A stretch of DNA of 64,000 nt from Tieghemostelium lacteum (lineage: Eukaryota > Evosea > Eumycetozoa > Dictyosteliales > Raperosteliaceae), in contig LODT01000001.1 of NCBI GenBank assembly GCA_001606155.1, forward strand, positions 62,001 to 126,000, in the 5' to 3' direction. The translations under genes and the position numbers were made by a program. The notes beneath the pieces are model-generated. The model ran no database searches and had not been told where the DNA came from. It saw only the letters and a list, made by a program, of their open reading frames with translations. Shown piece by piece: positions 34,439 to 46,001 of the stretch; the first letter of the stretch is position 1, and the number at the start of each line of letters is the position of its first letter.

Positions 34439-35903
34439 TTAGATTTTAGATTTTATATTGATACTATTTTTGGAGGAGGTGGTAGTGGAGGATGTTGCCG
34501 ATTTTTGACTAATTTCTATTCCTAATCCACAAAAGAATATTATTACACCCACTATATGATAGGTATACATTGTATCCTTAAATATTAAAAATGAGATAAC
34601 AATTGTAAGGAATTTCCTAAATGCTGATATTAAATTGGCAAAGAAGGCATCTGTTATCTTCATTAAATTTAAAAATGCAATATTTGCATAATAACCCAAA
34701 GATATAAAACACTAATTAATTAATTAATTAAATAATTCATTATTAATATTATTGTAAATGTATATTATAATAATAGTGTTAACATACCAATAAATAAAAT
34801 AAAATTAATTTGTTTTCCCATAAAAATCCAATTGAGGAATGAACTTCGCCTGAAAATAATAATAAAGGCATTGACATGAAAATTCCAAATAAATTGGTAA
34901 ATAAACTTAGTTCCAATTCAGATGAGCTTTCTCGTAGTATTTTTTCATAGAGTAGAGATTTTAATGATTCAACTATAATATAAACCAATACCAATACCAA
35001 ACCAAAAAAAGAAAATAGTGAATCAAATGAGTCACCAATAGTAAAGAATATCAAACCCAATATCATTGTGAGTACTGATATATAATCTGTCTTACTATAA
35101 CTTCTCTTAAATATAATTCCACCAATTAACATTACTGGTATTATCTTTGATGTTTGAAATAATACCTTTGTCTTATAATTTAAAAATCTTAGTGACTCAT
35201 TACCAAGTACTTTTGTTAATAGTAATACCATTGATAACATTGAATATAACCTAAATTCAATGAATATTAATATATTTAAAAGTATTGTAAATTATAATAA
35301 TAATTCAATATTAACATACTTTATCTTTTTAATTGATAATAATTTAATTATTTTTTTGAAATGATTTCTAGTTGTACTTAAAGATTCATTTGTAAATTCA
35401 CCTACACTGCTAGATTTCAATTGAAAATGATTACTTTTCAAAATATCAATGAGTGAGAATAAAAAAGATACAAAGAATTGACTAAATGAATATATACTAA
35501 AGAAATTGGCTTTTTGTTTCTTAAATAGATACTCTTGTAAGTATCCATAAAGTAAATATAAAAATATAACATAACACGATAGTATAAATATATTCTTGTT
35601 ATATTTTCTGTATTTGTTATTATTATTATTATTATTATTGGTAATAGAGTATTGTTGTGGTGATTTAATACTAATGTTATAAGTTGATTTTATAACATCT
35701 TTTAAAAGTCCTGATCCAATAGTTGGCGAATTTCTTGATTTACTTGTTGATATTGCTGATCCTACTGTTTCTTGATAAAAAGGGTAATGGAGATTATCAT
35801 TATGATTAGCCAATAATTTAGGTGATGTTATTCTTAAGTCATCACGACTATTGATTGTAAGAACATCAGCATATCTATTATCTGTAAAATTTGTCATATC
35901 CAT
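34439..35903 (-). CDS. SLC35B2/B3-type nucleotide-sulfate/sugar transporter
   Basis: Exons 35903-35320, 35250-34788 and 34711-34439 (introns 69 and 76 bp) encode about 439 residues. A hydrophilic N-terminus with a polyAsn run precedes a multi-pass membrane protein with about ten hydrophobic segments. Diagnostic stretches are GYLQEYLFKK in the first membrane hairpin, LRFLNYKTKVLFQTSKIIPV (compare LKYVNYPTKVIFKSSKLIPV in the animal PAPS transporters), LGLIFFTIGDS, and a C-terminal TIVISFLIFKD. The closest known families carry PAPS (or UDP-sugars) into the Golgi lumen. I infer a Golgi antiporter, most likely for PAPS, but the substrate needs testing. Confidence 0.88.
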
Positions 35904-36060
35904 TACATTGTGATATTTACAGTCAAACAGAAAAATGAAAAAAAAAAATTATAAAAAGTGTAAGAGGGGTTTGTACTTGCAAATAAAAGTTATTGAAATT
36001 AATTTTTATTTGAATAAAAAAAAAAGAAATGAAATTATTATAATATATAAATATAACATC

Positions 36061-38715
36061 TTATCTTTTTGAAGTAAATGATCTTTCTCTATTTACATCT
36101 CTTCTCTCTCTACCATATTGAAGATCTTTAGTTAGGAAATCCAAAGAGAGTAAATGCATATAGGTTATATCCATATCCAATGAAGGTGGCTCCTGTTCAC
36201 CTCTTTGAGAAATGAGTTTATCAACAGCTTGAAAGACTGTAGAAGGTAATGGTTCAGAATGCAATCTATCAGGTATAAACTCCTCCAAATAGTGTTTGAT
36301 ATTGTATGCTGATATCGATGGACAAACCTGATTGAGAATATCAACATCAGACAATAGTTCCTTATCCATTACCAACAAATTAGAAGTTTCAATCATTGAA
36401 TTTAACTGTTCAATAGATTCACCCAAATGATTTACAGATACCCATTCCTGTATCTTTGACAATTCAATCTTCATCTGGAACCCATTTACACAAGAACACA
36501 AACCCTTTATATTATTCAAAGAATTTATCAACAAACTATTAATATAATAAAAAATTTGTGAAAAAAACTGAATTATGATACTGGGGTGAACATAGTTTTG
36601 TCTGAGAATTTCAAAAAACTCTTCCAAAACATCTAAACTAGAATTACTCTTTAACTGATTAGGATGATGATTTGATTGCTGGTTGGTAGTTGACTTATTA
36701 GAGGTTGTGTTATTAGGAGTTGGAGATGTAGGAGGTACTATATTACCCAAAGGAGGAGAGAATAGATCTGGAGCTGACTTTCTCTTTAGAATAATCTTTC
36801 CACTATTGAATGCCAAAATATCATGTTGTAGTATAGATTTCACCAAAACAGGTGACAATTTACTGTAAGCATTCTTTATCAATTTCGAATAGAACTTGAA
36901 TATAATCGATTTCAAATTCAACTCAAAAGAGTTTATAGGGGACTCTAACATCTGTCCGTTACTCTGCTGTTGTTGGTCTAGTAACTCTGCTGATTTGTTT
37001 TTAATTTTTGCTAGAATGAGAATGGTTGTTGACAACCAATATGCTAAAAGTACATTATCATTTTGACATTTTTTATAGACGTTCTCCAATGCCATGTTGA
37101 TACTAGAGAACACACGAGTTCCAATTTTACTGTCTTTCAAAACACCCAGATTGAGTAGACCTTCAAATAGGTTAATTCCAGAAACTGGTAAATTTCCTTT
37201 AAATTGAGGTTCAGCAAGGAAAATGGTCTTCTCAACTAACACCTTTTCATCAAGTTCCTGTTTAAATGTGGAAGCTTGTTTACGAAGTTCTTCTATACTT
37301 CCAGATGAACTCTTGGTATTTACCATTACCTCTTGACCACCATTCATCATCTCATTGTGATGATCTATTCTCTTCTTTTGACTTGTTGGAGTACTACTAT
37401 TAACTCTCTCCAGTAACTCAGCCTTCTCTTTCTCCAACTGTGTAATCAACTTCTCCTGTGACTCATTCTCTTGCTGTAAACTCTGATACTTCAACCGCAG
37501 ATCACTTCCACTTACATTACCCAACTCCGAATTACTCAACATATTCTGTTTAATCTGTTTTTTTAATTTTAAAATCTCTTTTTCCTGAGCTGCTATCACT
37601 GTCATTTTTTCAATTTTTTCTTGTTTTAGAAATTCTAGTTCTTCTGTTAGATAACTAGCACTTATACCATTACTATTTGTCATATTATTATTACTATTAT
37701 TCCCACTATTATTATTAGTCATATTATTCATTTGCACTCTTGATAATTCTAATAAAAGGTTTTCTTTCTCCATCTGATAAGATTCCATTTGATTTTCTTT
37801 TTCAACCAAATCATCTTGTAAAATCTTATTTTGTTTCTTTAAAACTTCATAATCAGATTCCAACTGTTTTATTCTCTGTTGTCTCTCATAGGACTCATTT
37901 TCAATAGTTTCCATATCTTTATTCAACTGATCTACTTGTTGTTTTAATTCTTTTCTACTCTCACCTAAATCATCATTTATATCATCATCTGAATAGTCAT
38001 TATTTGACTATCATATTATATCTAAATTAGAACTAACACCCAAATATAAACAAAACTCTAAAATAACTTACAAATTCAGCAACAGAAGTATCAACAGTAG
38101 TATCGGATGCCTCTGAATCAGTCTTATCTAAGAAATAGTCATTTCCACCTATAGTTCTAACAATTCTAGGATCTTTAGATGCATCTTTTCCTGCAAGTAC
38201 CTTTACAAGAGGTTTATCATTAAATTTAATTGGTATAGTTTGAAATGAGCACTAATACAAATTTAAATAGTTAATATATATATAAATTAGATTTCTATAT
38301 AGAGAATACATACAGTTAAAACAGGTTCAGGTTTAATACCTTTTGTAAAAGATAAGTTGGATATTGTTCCTACTTTATTGTTCATGTAGGAAGTCAAATC
38401 CAATTCAATTTTACCCAAAACCTTTGAAGAAGATTTCTTTTTCTCTTCTTTTAGTTGTAGTGAAAGTTTCTTTTCATCTGGTTTCTGTGATTTTGGATCT
38501 ATAAAGAATTTGGATTCAAATGTGATTTTTTCTTCAAATGTACCTTCATTGTTTCGAACTGTTACATGAGTGGTTTCACCAGAGAGTTTAGAATTACCTC
38601 TTCTCCAATAGATAAATACAGGTGCTCCATTGTAATCTTTGAGATTATTTACCTTTTTAACTTGAATCTCAATCTTTACTTTTAATTTATCCTTTCCTTT
38701 ATGTTTTTTCATCAT
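36061..38715 (-). CDS. NT-C2, coiled-coil and DIL (dilute) domain protein
   Basis: Exons 38715-38314, 38251-38072 and 38007-36061 join with no leftover bases to about 842 residues. Residues 8-135 are an N-terminal C2-like (NT-C2) domain of the EEIG1/EHBP1 type (LKVKIEIQVKKVNNL, APVFIYWRRGN, LGKIELDL). An Asp-rich hinge and a long coiled coil (about 205-420) follow. The C-terminal 370 residues match a DIL domain as in class V myosin tails and afadin-type adaptors: AYWLSTTILILAKIKN, FFSQIFYYINSLLINSL, CSCVNGFQMKIELSKIQEWV, LLSLDFL. There is no motor or FHA domain. The combination suggests a membrane-cytoskeleton adaptor that binds cargo or Rab/Ras-type partners. Confidence 0.87.
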
Positions 38716-38888
38716 CTTTTTGTTTAATATTAATATGGTACAATTCAATTAGGTACCAAACTCACTATGATAAAAGTGATTTAGAATGGGTTCTAATAAA
38801 TAAAAAAAAAAAAAAATTAAATGATTTTTATGAAAATGGAGGAATTATCGAGATCGAGGTGAAAGAGGGGGTGGATAAATTTTATTTT

Positions 38889-39482
38889 TTATTGCGATTT
38901 CTTTTTAATTGTATTTCTGTTTGATTTTTTGGAAAAAATAATTGATAAGGTATTTATTAGTATACCTATAATTGCAATTACAAAACCCAGTCCGAAAGTA
39001 ACATTCTTTACCAAATTGAATTTTGAACCATAGTACAGAAAAGTGTCAATTTCAAAACTTGGATATGATATTAGAATGTTATAGTGACAATAGTTTTCAC
39101 AGTAATCTGTAATCATGTAAATGAATGGGAAGAGATTGAGTAAACCAGTCCAACGGATATTCAAAATGGGATAGATTTTAGAGAGGAGAGATACCTGTAC
39201 CAGTGCAATGAGAATAGGTAATACTATATCATATCCACCGGTATACAGTGTCAGATAGAGAGCTCTACCGTTTCTACCTAGTTTCATTAGAGTATCTTTA
39301 GCCTCGGATTCAGTGTATCCAAGTATATAAGCATCTAGAACTTGGTTACCTTCACCAATATGATTTCCAATATCTCTATGTAAAAGATAAAATACATAGG
39401 CACATAACACAAATGATGGGAATAGAATATAAAAATTTCCAGTTGATTTTCTCAATCTTTCAGATAGTTTTCTTAATACCAT
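38889..39482 (-). CDS. Uncharacterised four-span membrane protein
   Basis: A single exon encodes 197 residues. Four hydrophobic segments are visible: YILFPSFVLCAYVFYLL (about 18-34), IVLPILIALVQVSLLS (about 85-100), LLNLFPFIYMITDYCEN (about 113-130) and VTFGLGFVIAIIGILIN (about 160-178). The tail is Lys-rich (KKSNRNTIKKKSQ), and its KKSQ end is near-canonical for an ER retrieval signal of the KKxx type. The DYCENYCHYNIL segment in the third span looks conserved-functional, but I do not recognise the family. I infer an ER or early-secretory membrane location from the tail only. Confidence 0.75.
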   Translation of the reverse strand: MVLRKLSERLRKSTGNFYILFPSFVLCAYVFYLLHRDIGNHIGEGNQVLDAYILGYTESEAKDTLMKLGRNGRALYLTLYTGGYDIVLPILIALVQVSLLSKIYPILNIRWTGLLNLFPFIYMITDYCENYCHYNILISYPSFEIDTFLYYGSKFNLVKNVTFGLGFVIAIIGILINTLSIIFSKKSNRNTIKKKSQ

Positions 39483-40425
39483 AGTAGAGTGTTAGTTCAC
39501 TTTGAAGTAATGTAAATTGTAAATTTTGTGAGTTCTAATTTAAAAAAAATTTTTTGAATTTAATTTCAAATAATCAATTGAAGTGAGGTAAAAGGATTGC
39601 TTCTCAATATGACTGTAATTTTCATAATTGTAATGTCATTGATTACAATATTTGACTCACACATAGAGCCTAGATTTTATTTCTAAAGATATTGAATAAT
39701 TTTTTCAAAAATTCTATATTTAGAGTTTGTCCGAATTCTCAATATCTCCGATTCTCCCATTAAAATTTATGATTTATACAAATAAATTGGAAAAAAAAAG
39801 TAGATAGATATTTATAAAAACACCCATTCAAACACTTCCACCCCCACATAAAACACTGTTTTTAAATTTTAACTAAACTCAACAAATCAAACTGACAGCT
39901 GTATCATTTTTTTGGAATTTTTTTTTTAAAATTTGATAATTCACACACCCACCTCTAACTCTACTATTTTCTATATTTAATTTTAATACCAATAATCATT
40001 TAAAAAAAAGAGTCATTACATACAAAAATAGTAGTAGTAGTACATTTAGTTTTTTATTTTATTATATTTATTTAATATAGACATATTCTTAATCTAGATA
40101 TATATTGAGATCTTTACTTCACTCAATATCTTCATCATCATCAACAATATATTTATTTATTATTTATTAAATACTAGAGTAATAATATTAAGAGAGAGAG
40201 AGAGAAAGAGAGAGGTGTGATAGACAGTGTAGTATTATCAATAGTAATAAAAATAATAAGACATCAATTTAGAAAATCAATGTTTTAGTAATTATTCAAT
40301 TGACTTACTAAAAACAAAACTTTTCTAAATATTTATTTATTTATAAACAACTCACACTAAAAGCTTATATTTATATATAAAGTAAAAAAAAAACCAAAAA
40401 CGGAAGGTTTTAGTTTAGTTTAAAA
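39483..40425. promoter_or_regulatory. Long divergent promoter region with GA microsatellite
   Basis: About 940 bp between the divergent membrane-protein and RhoGEF genes, with no gene. It contains C/A-rich tracts on the plus strand (near 39825-39850, CCCATTCAAACACTTCCACC), long A/T homopolymers, a GA-rich microsatellite at about 40191-40213 and several TATA-like blocks near 40365-40380. Its length and G/A and C/A blocks suggest regulated expression of the RhoGEF, but no specific factor site can be named. Confidence 0.4.
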
Positions 40426-43400
40426 ATGGAGAGAATCAATGCATATATATCAAGATTATCTTCATCAGATATATCAGTACAAGAGTCATCATTAAGAACA
40501 TTAATTAATTATTCAATTGAACGTATGTATAAGTAGATGATAGATATAGGATAGAGAGTGGTAGAGGAGTATACTGATTTCATATATGAATATAGCTCAA
40601 TTACTATTAGCAATATATAATGAAATTAAAATTGATATATTTAAACAATTGTTGAAATCAGAGAATGAAGTTATACAGATGTTGACTATATGGCTATTAA
40701 GTCATTTGTGTGGTAGTATCTATATAAGTTCTGATGTTTTAAAGTCACAGTCGATTGTAGATGAGGTATTAAAGTTATTGGAGATTGAAAATGAAGACAT
40801 TTCAGAAAAGATCTTATGGTTTCTGGAGAATTTGACAATGAACCCCAACCATTCATTTCTGTTAGGTGATGGAGTTATCATTAGTCTAATTGAATTTCTT
40901 AGATATTCCAATGCAAAATTAGTTCAACTTTGTGCTAAACCCCTTATACACTTATTGCATAAAGAGACTTGCGGTGACTATCTTAATAATCAACAGATAT
41001 TCATTCAGAATCAGGGTATACAGGTGATACAGACTATTCTGACATCAAAGTACCCTGTAGCTGACATGTCACTAATTCAACCACTAGTTAGCATTCTACA
41101 TGTTTTGAGTATATATCTACCAAAGATACGTATTCTCATTGCAGAACCTGCACTTTTAGCTCAATTGATATCACTATTCTCTTTGAATTCAACTCAAGAG
41201 ATTAAAGATACAACCATGATGATTCTGGTGAATTTATCATTGACGGAGGAGGCAGAAAATCCTATATTTGAGTCGGGTGCTATTATGCCACTTTTGGATA
41301 TTGTAGCTAGTATATCGTCATCTGAAGTACTACGGTATCATGCTATAAGTTGTCTGGCAAATCTAACTTCAAACCCGAGAATTCGTACGGTACTAAGAAG
41401 TAGATATCTTATAGACTCACTATGCGAGATTCTAAAGGAGATTGACGGATCTTCTGATGAATATTCAATGATTCTCGGTGCCATTTCAGTTTTACTCTCC
41501 AATTTATGCATTGATGAAATATGTAGATACAGAGCATTGCAGACTGATATACATCAGTTACTTATCAAACTTGTAAATTACCCGCATCCTCAAGTTCGTG
41601 ATTCTATTCAACGTACACTTGAGAATCTACGTGAACCTATACCACAAGAGATTCTCAATCAGTTCAATCAGGAATCTATAGAAGATGAATCTGATGATTT
41701 TGAAGATCAACCATTAATACTAAATACCCCAAACACCCCAGACACCAATCAAAATGTAGCTACATTTTCTCTAAATGGTGCATCATCTCTATCTTCTTCA
41801 CATAGTAATCTTGGTATATATAATACAAATTCTAATAATGCTATAAGTTCACCTCCTATTCGTAAGGGTATTTATAGATTATCAACATTTACATCACCAT
41901 CACGTGTTAGTAGTAATAATCTACTAAATGGTGCTAATACACCACCTTCAAATGATACTTTGACTGCTGGTAATCATAGTCATTCGAATAGTCATTTATC
42001 ATTACCTAATGTGGTGGTAACTTCATCGAATTCTCAAAGCTCACAATCACTGTTGTCACCTAATAGACTTATTGGATCACCTCCTCAGACTCAGAATGTA
42101 CATACTATATCACCTCCTTTACCTCCACTAGTTGACGAACCTTCACTTCAGTTTAGAAGAGGTAAAATCATAAAAGAGATTATGGATACGGAACAGGCTT
42201 ATGTACATTCACTAGGTATATGTATTAGAGTCTATTTCAATCCTTTGGTAGTCCAATACACCAATCCACCAATAATCCCAAAACAAACAGTAGAAACCAT
42301 CTTTAGTAACATTGATAAGGTTTTTAGAATAAATTGTGAATTTTTAAAAAAATTGAGATTGGTAGTTTCAAGTAGTAATGCAAATTCACAAGGAAATAGT
42401 CATGGTCAGTTACCAAATGGTAATATTAGTAGTAGTAGTAATATAGATACAATGGAAGTTGCACAAGCATTCTTGTGGCTTTGGAATCAACAATCGACAA
42501 TATACGAATACAGACACTATATTAATGGTTTTAATAAGGCTATGGAATCAGTACATGAAAATCGTGCAAAAGTACCACGATTTAAAGAGTTTTTAGATAA
42601 ATGTCAGTTCTCAGATCAGTGTAAATCAGAGACTATTGATAGTTATCTAATTAGACCTATCCAGAGGTTACCTAGATATATACTATTGTTAACTGATTTG
42701 TTAGCTCATACTGTTGACATGTTGGAGAGAAACTCCATTGAAGATGCTTTGGAACGTACTAAACAGATTGTAGACCTTCTAAATGAGTCCAAAAGAAAAG
42801 CTGAAAATTTTACAAAAACACTAATGTTGCAACAAAAGTTCACCAATTTGTCAGAGTATGAGTCAAAACTGTCAAATAACAATAATATCTATAATACCAT
42901 TCCACGTAATAATCCCGTGGGAAATGGAGTGGTTTATACCAAACAAATTGTCAGAGAAGGTCTTTTAATGCAGTTTCTAAAATCTAAACCCTCGCAGTAT
43001 AGGTACTTGATATTGTATAATGATCAACTGTTTATAACCATTCAGAAGAAGGATAAATATCATATATTACAAATTATACCGTTACTGGATTTAAAGATTA
43101 TCTATTTGTCCAATCCATCAACTACTGTAAACGCTACTACTCTTAGTGGTAGTTCTAGTACTGATTCTATTGTAAGTCTTTCAAGTAATACTTCAACTAC
43201 TAGTAATTCCAATACTTCTACTGCTACGACCGTGACTACAAACACTCTACCAGAGAATTCATTTCAATTATTGTGGAGTAGTGCACAAGATACATTTGAG
43301 CGTGAAATGTTACTTTACACTAGTACTCCCGAAGAGAGAGATAATTGGGTAAAAGAAATCAGAGATACTTGTAATTCAGTGAAGAAAACTCACATTGAAA

Positions 43401-43480
43401 ATATTATTAAATCTCAATTTAAGCAACAACAGCAACAACAATATCAACAGCTTCAAAATACAATCCAAGTTGAAATTTAA
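40426..43480 (+). CDS. Armadillo-repeat RhoGEF (ARM-DH-PH)
   Basis: Exon 1 (40426-40522) and exon 2 (40596-43480), with a 73-bp intron, give about 993 residues. The N-terminal 360 residues are armadillo/HEAT-like helices (LTIWLLSHLCG, ILWFLENLTMNP, HAISCLANLTSNP). A Ser/Asn/Pro-rich linker follows. The Dbl-homology domain (about 550-770) starts KIIKEIMDTEQAYVHSLGIC and keeps the late signature DSYLIRPIQRLPRYILLLTD. A PH domain (about 819-958; REGLLMQF, WVKEIRDTC) follows, interrupted by a Thr/Ser-rich insert. It should activate a Rac/Rho GTPase in actin control. ARM-GEF fusions are described in Dictyostelium; I could not assign a specific gxc gene. A GA-rich upstream region precedes it. Confidence 0.93.
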
Positions 43481-43665
43481 TAAACCCAACCCCAATTGTT
43501 ACTGAGTATACCAATTAAACCATTAATCAAACTTGATTTGCCAACATTTATCAATGGTAATATTATCATTTTTAAATACTTCCTTTCATCTTGTTTGTGG
43601 TCTTGCTCATTGTCTTCGTCATCTTCAATGTCTTCATCTTCATTGTTGTCCTCTTGATTTAGATG
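43477..43665 (-). pseudogene. Relic of a P-loop GTPase gene fragment
   Basis: On the minus strand, overlapping the last few bases of the RhoGEF gene, an open stretch of about 60 codons has an acidic run (QEDNNEDEDIEDDEDNEQD) and then MIILPLINVGKSSLINGLIG. The NVGKSSLING core is the G1/Walker A of TRAFAC-class GTPases of the EngA/EngB type, although the first Gly of GxxxxGK is replaced (PLINVGKS). It then runs into SNNWGWVY and a stop, with no G2-G4 motifs. I read it as a piece of a GTPase gene left by rearrangement. Confidence 0.5.
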
Positions 43666-43741
43666 TTATTTGATTGGAGGAATTGTTGAAAATTAAAAAA
43701 CAAAAAGGCCTCAATAAAAATCTAATAGTATAGGTTTTATG

Positions 43742-43811
43742 GTTACATTGTAATAACTTTGGTAACACTCTAAGTTTACCTGGTGCATCCTGCTAAAAAA
43801 TACTTTTAATC
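43742..43811 (-). pseudogene. Short fragment of an F-box/LRR-like gene (second copy of 47463-47535)
   Basis: About 70 bp match 47463-47535 in the same orientation with few differences. On the minus strand both read QDAPGKLRVLPK, but this copy has an in-frame stop. It abuts the left arm of the inverted repeat at about 43806, so the fragment marks a rearrangement junction. Confidence 0.75.
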
Positions 43812-44875
43812 ATTCAGAAATATTACTATTAAACATTTTTAAATAAAAAAGGTGATTACCAAAATTGACTTAAATCCATCACTATTGAGAATACTCAAAT
43901 TTATATTTATATATATTAAAGGCACTTATCTAAATATTGAGGACACCTAAAATATAGACTTTAAAGTCAACCATTTTTTTCATATATATTATAGCCACTT
44001 GTTTCAAATAATTAAAAAATAGGGTTTCAACATTTCGCCAACTCCATCCAATTCGATTACTTTGATTGGGTTATATTTTTTAAATTTCATTAATATAGTA
44101 TAGAAAAAAATGGACATTATTTTAAAAAATCTTCATTGAAAATTTTCAGGACACAAAAACACCAAAGATATGATCTCCGCATGTAATTTATAATTTACAG
44201 TAATAAAATGATTCTTCATTTATTTTTCTTAATAATGAACATATTAAATTTATAGTATAAAAAGGAAAATGAATTTTATAGTTTTTGGTATAAAATATAT
44301 TGTTTTATAAAGTATTAATTAAAAGTATAAATTAAAAATGGCATTTTGGGATGATAAAATTTCACTAGGAATATGGGGTACATTCTTTAAATTTAGATCA
44401 ACTTATCCAGAACATGCAAATGTTGATCTAACAGCATACATTGATGGTGATGGTTATTTTCAATTAGCTCTACCAGGTGATAAACGTATTGGTGATTACC
44501 AAAATAACTATTGTTATTCTACCATTAGTATTGGTCCTGGAAAATTTGCAATGGCTCAACCAGAATATGGTAGACAAGCATGGAACTTTGTAGCTAAAAC
44601 TAAATTCAAGTACCAAAGAGTTGAAGATTATGCCTGTCTAAAGCCAATCCATTATGATAGAGGTAATAATCTATTACATGTGTTCCCATCAACTCAATCA
44701 GGTCCACTTCAGTTCTTAATCTTGGATGATGGATTAATCTTGGCAGAAGCATTAGGTCTATTTTTATGTTTAATTAGAAATTCAACCCAAACTCATCTGG
44801 GTTTAGGTTCCTATGCTTCTGAACGTGTTAAATTGGTTGACATTCAAACCAACAGATCCAATATTGAAGGTCACG
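43806..44875 (+). repeat. Left arm of a ~1.1-kb imperfect inverted repeat
   Basis: The reverse complement of this stretch matches 46015-47095 through about 530 bp of upstream noncoding DNA and nearly the whole coding region of the enclosed gene. Clear noncoding anchors are AATCATTCAGAAATATTACT near 43808, CAACATTTCGCCAACTCCAT near 44029 and GATCTCCGCATGTAATTTAT near 44172. Small indels distinguish the arms. The spacer is about 1.1 kb. Confidence 0.88.
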
Positions 44876-44922
44876 AAGAAAACTGGGTTAGTGTTCCAGA
44901 TAAAGTTCAAGGTTATATATAA
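44338..44922 (+). CDS. Twin gene A: 194-residue protein of unknown family
   Basis: A single exon in the left arm of the inverted repeat. It begins MAFWDDKISLGIWGTFFKF and contains a compact, probably beta-rich globular domain with AYIDGDGYFQLALPGDKRIG, GKFAMAQPEYGRQAWNFVAK and LGLGSYASERVKLVD. There is no signal peptide, membrane span or low-complexity region, so it is probably cytosolic. I do not recognise the family. It differs from twin B at about 20 of 178 aligned residues and has its own C-terminal extension (GHEENWVSVPDKVQGYI). Both copies are intact and the substitutions are mostly conservative, which suggests both are or were recently under selection. Confidence 0.8.
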   Translation: MAFWDDKISLGIWGTFFKFRSTYPEHANVDLTAYIDGDGYFQLALPGDKRIGDYQNNYCYSTISIGPGKFAMAQPEYGRQAWNFVAKTKFKYQRVEDYACLKPIHYDRGNNLLHVFPSTQSGPLQFLILDDGLILAEALGLFLCLIRNSTQTHLGLGSYASERVKLVDIQTNRSNIEGHEENWVSVPDKVQGYI

Positions 44923-46001
44923 TTCAATTAATGCCTCTTCTTGTGTAAAAATAATGTATTCTTCATTTGACTTCATTATAATATTATAATATTACATCTT
45001 CCAAATTCTTTGAAATAAACGACTTTTCTTTCATTTTCTTTTGATATGTTTTACATACTGTATATTGGAAAGACTTATAATTCCATTTAGTATACCAAGT
45101 GAGTCAATCAGTTGCTAGTTCGCACCACCTAAATTTAAAACCCTATCAAAGAACTTATTTCAACTATTATTTAGATCAGTAGATATTGTGACATGTGGAG
45201 CAAAAATCTATAATATCATCCATGTTTGGTGAATTATATAAAGAAGTTGTATCAAGAGACAAATACACTGGCACTTTGTACATTGAGATCAGAGATACTC
45301 ATGATTATACAACCATGATATTCAGGATATTTATCAAACTGATCTTTGCTTGCTATGGACGCATGCACAAAAAACCAGAGCATGGATGTAAGAAGTATTA
45401 AAGAGATTCAAATGAACTTTAATTCACTTTCTAATAACAGTCCTACACTTGTTAGAAATGTCCTGGTGACACATATCATTTTTTATACATATAATCCACC
45501 AATTGGTTCTAATTGAGGTGATTTTCCTATAATTTGTAAGAGCTCTTGTCAGACTGTATTGGACTCTCTTCTCTTACTTGGTAAATGTTCACCAAGCTTT
45601 TCACTTCAATAGGGCATGTTCATATAAATATAGTGTCCCTTGTCTTAATAAGTAGACATGTGGTACATTTGGTGTCAAGCGTTTCATAACTGTCATTGGT
45701 ATTGCTTTAAGTTCATCAAACCCTATATAGGGAAATAAATGTCTGTTCCAACAATACCTCTAATCTTTATATACACAAACTAATCTATATATTGTAATGG
45801 CAATGTTGTTTGACTTAAGCCTGTAGAATTTGCTCTCCACATAAATGACCTATTAAAAAATGTTCAATGATCTTCCATCTATAAATTTCCAAAATAATAA
45901 AAATTTAAAAAAAAAAGTTTATTTTCAAATTATTTTATACTATATGAAATCATAAAAAAAATTGATGATATTATAGATTTTTGATCCACATGTTACAATA
46001 T
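44923..46001. other. Spacer between the convergent twins with coding-like relics
   Basis: The roughly 1.1-kb spacer has no intact gene. On the plus strand 45195-45401 is open for 68 codons (ends YGRMHKKPEHGCKKY). On the minus strand near 45615-45750 an open stretch of about 43 codons reads ELKAIPMTVMKRLTPNVPHV followed by YLLRQGTLYLYEHALLK. Both look more protein-like than the surrounding AT-rich DNA, but stops surround them. I could not assign either to a family, and no terminal repeats bound the spacer. Confidence 0.4.

Noticed and set aside
44923-46001. A mobile element as the cause of the inverted repeat
   Set aside because: No terminal repeats, target-site duplications or recognisable transposase or polymerase motifs were seen in the spacer or at the arm ends.
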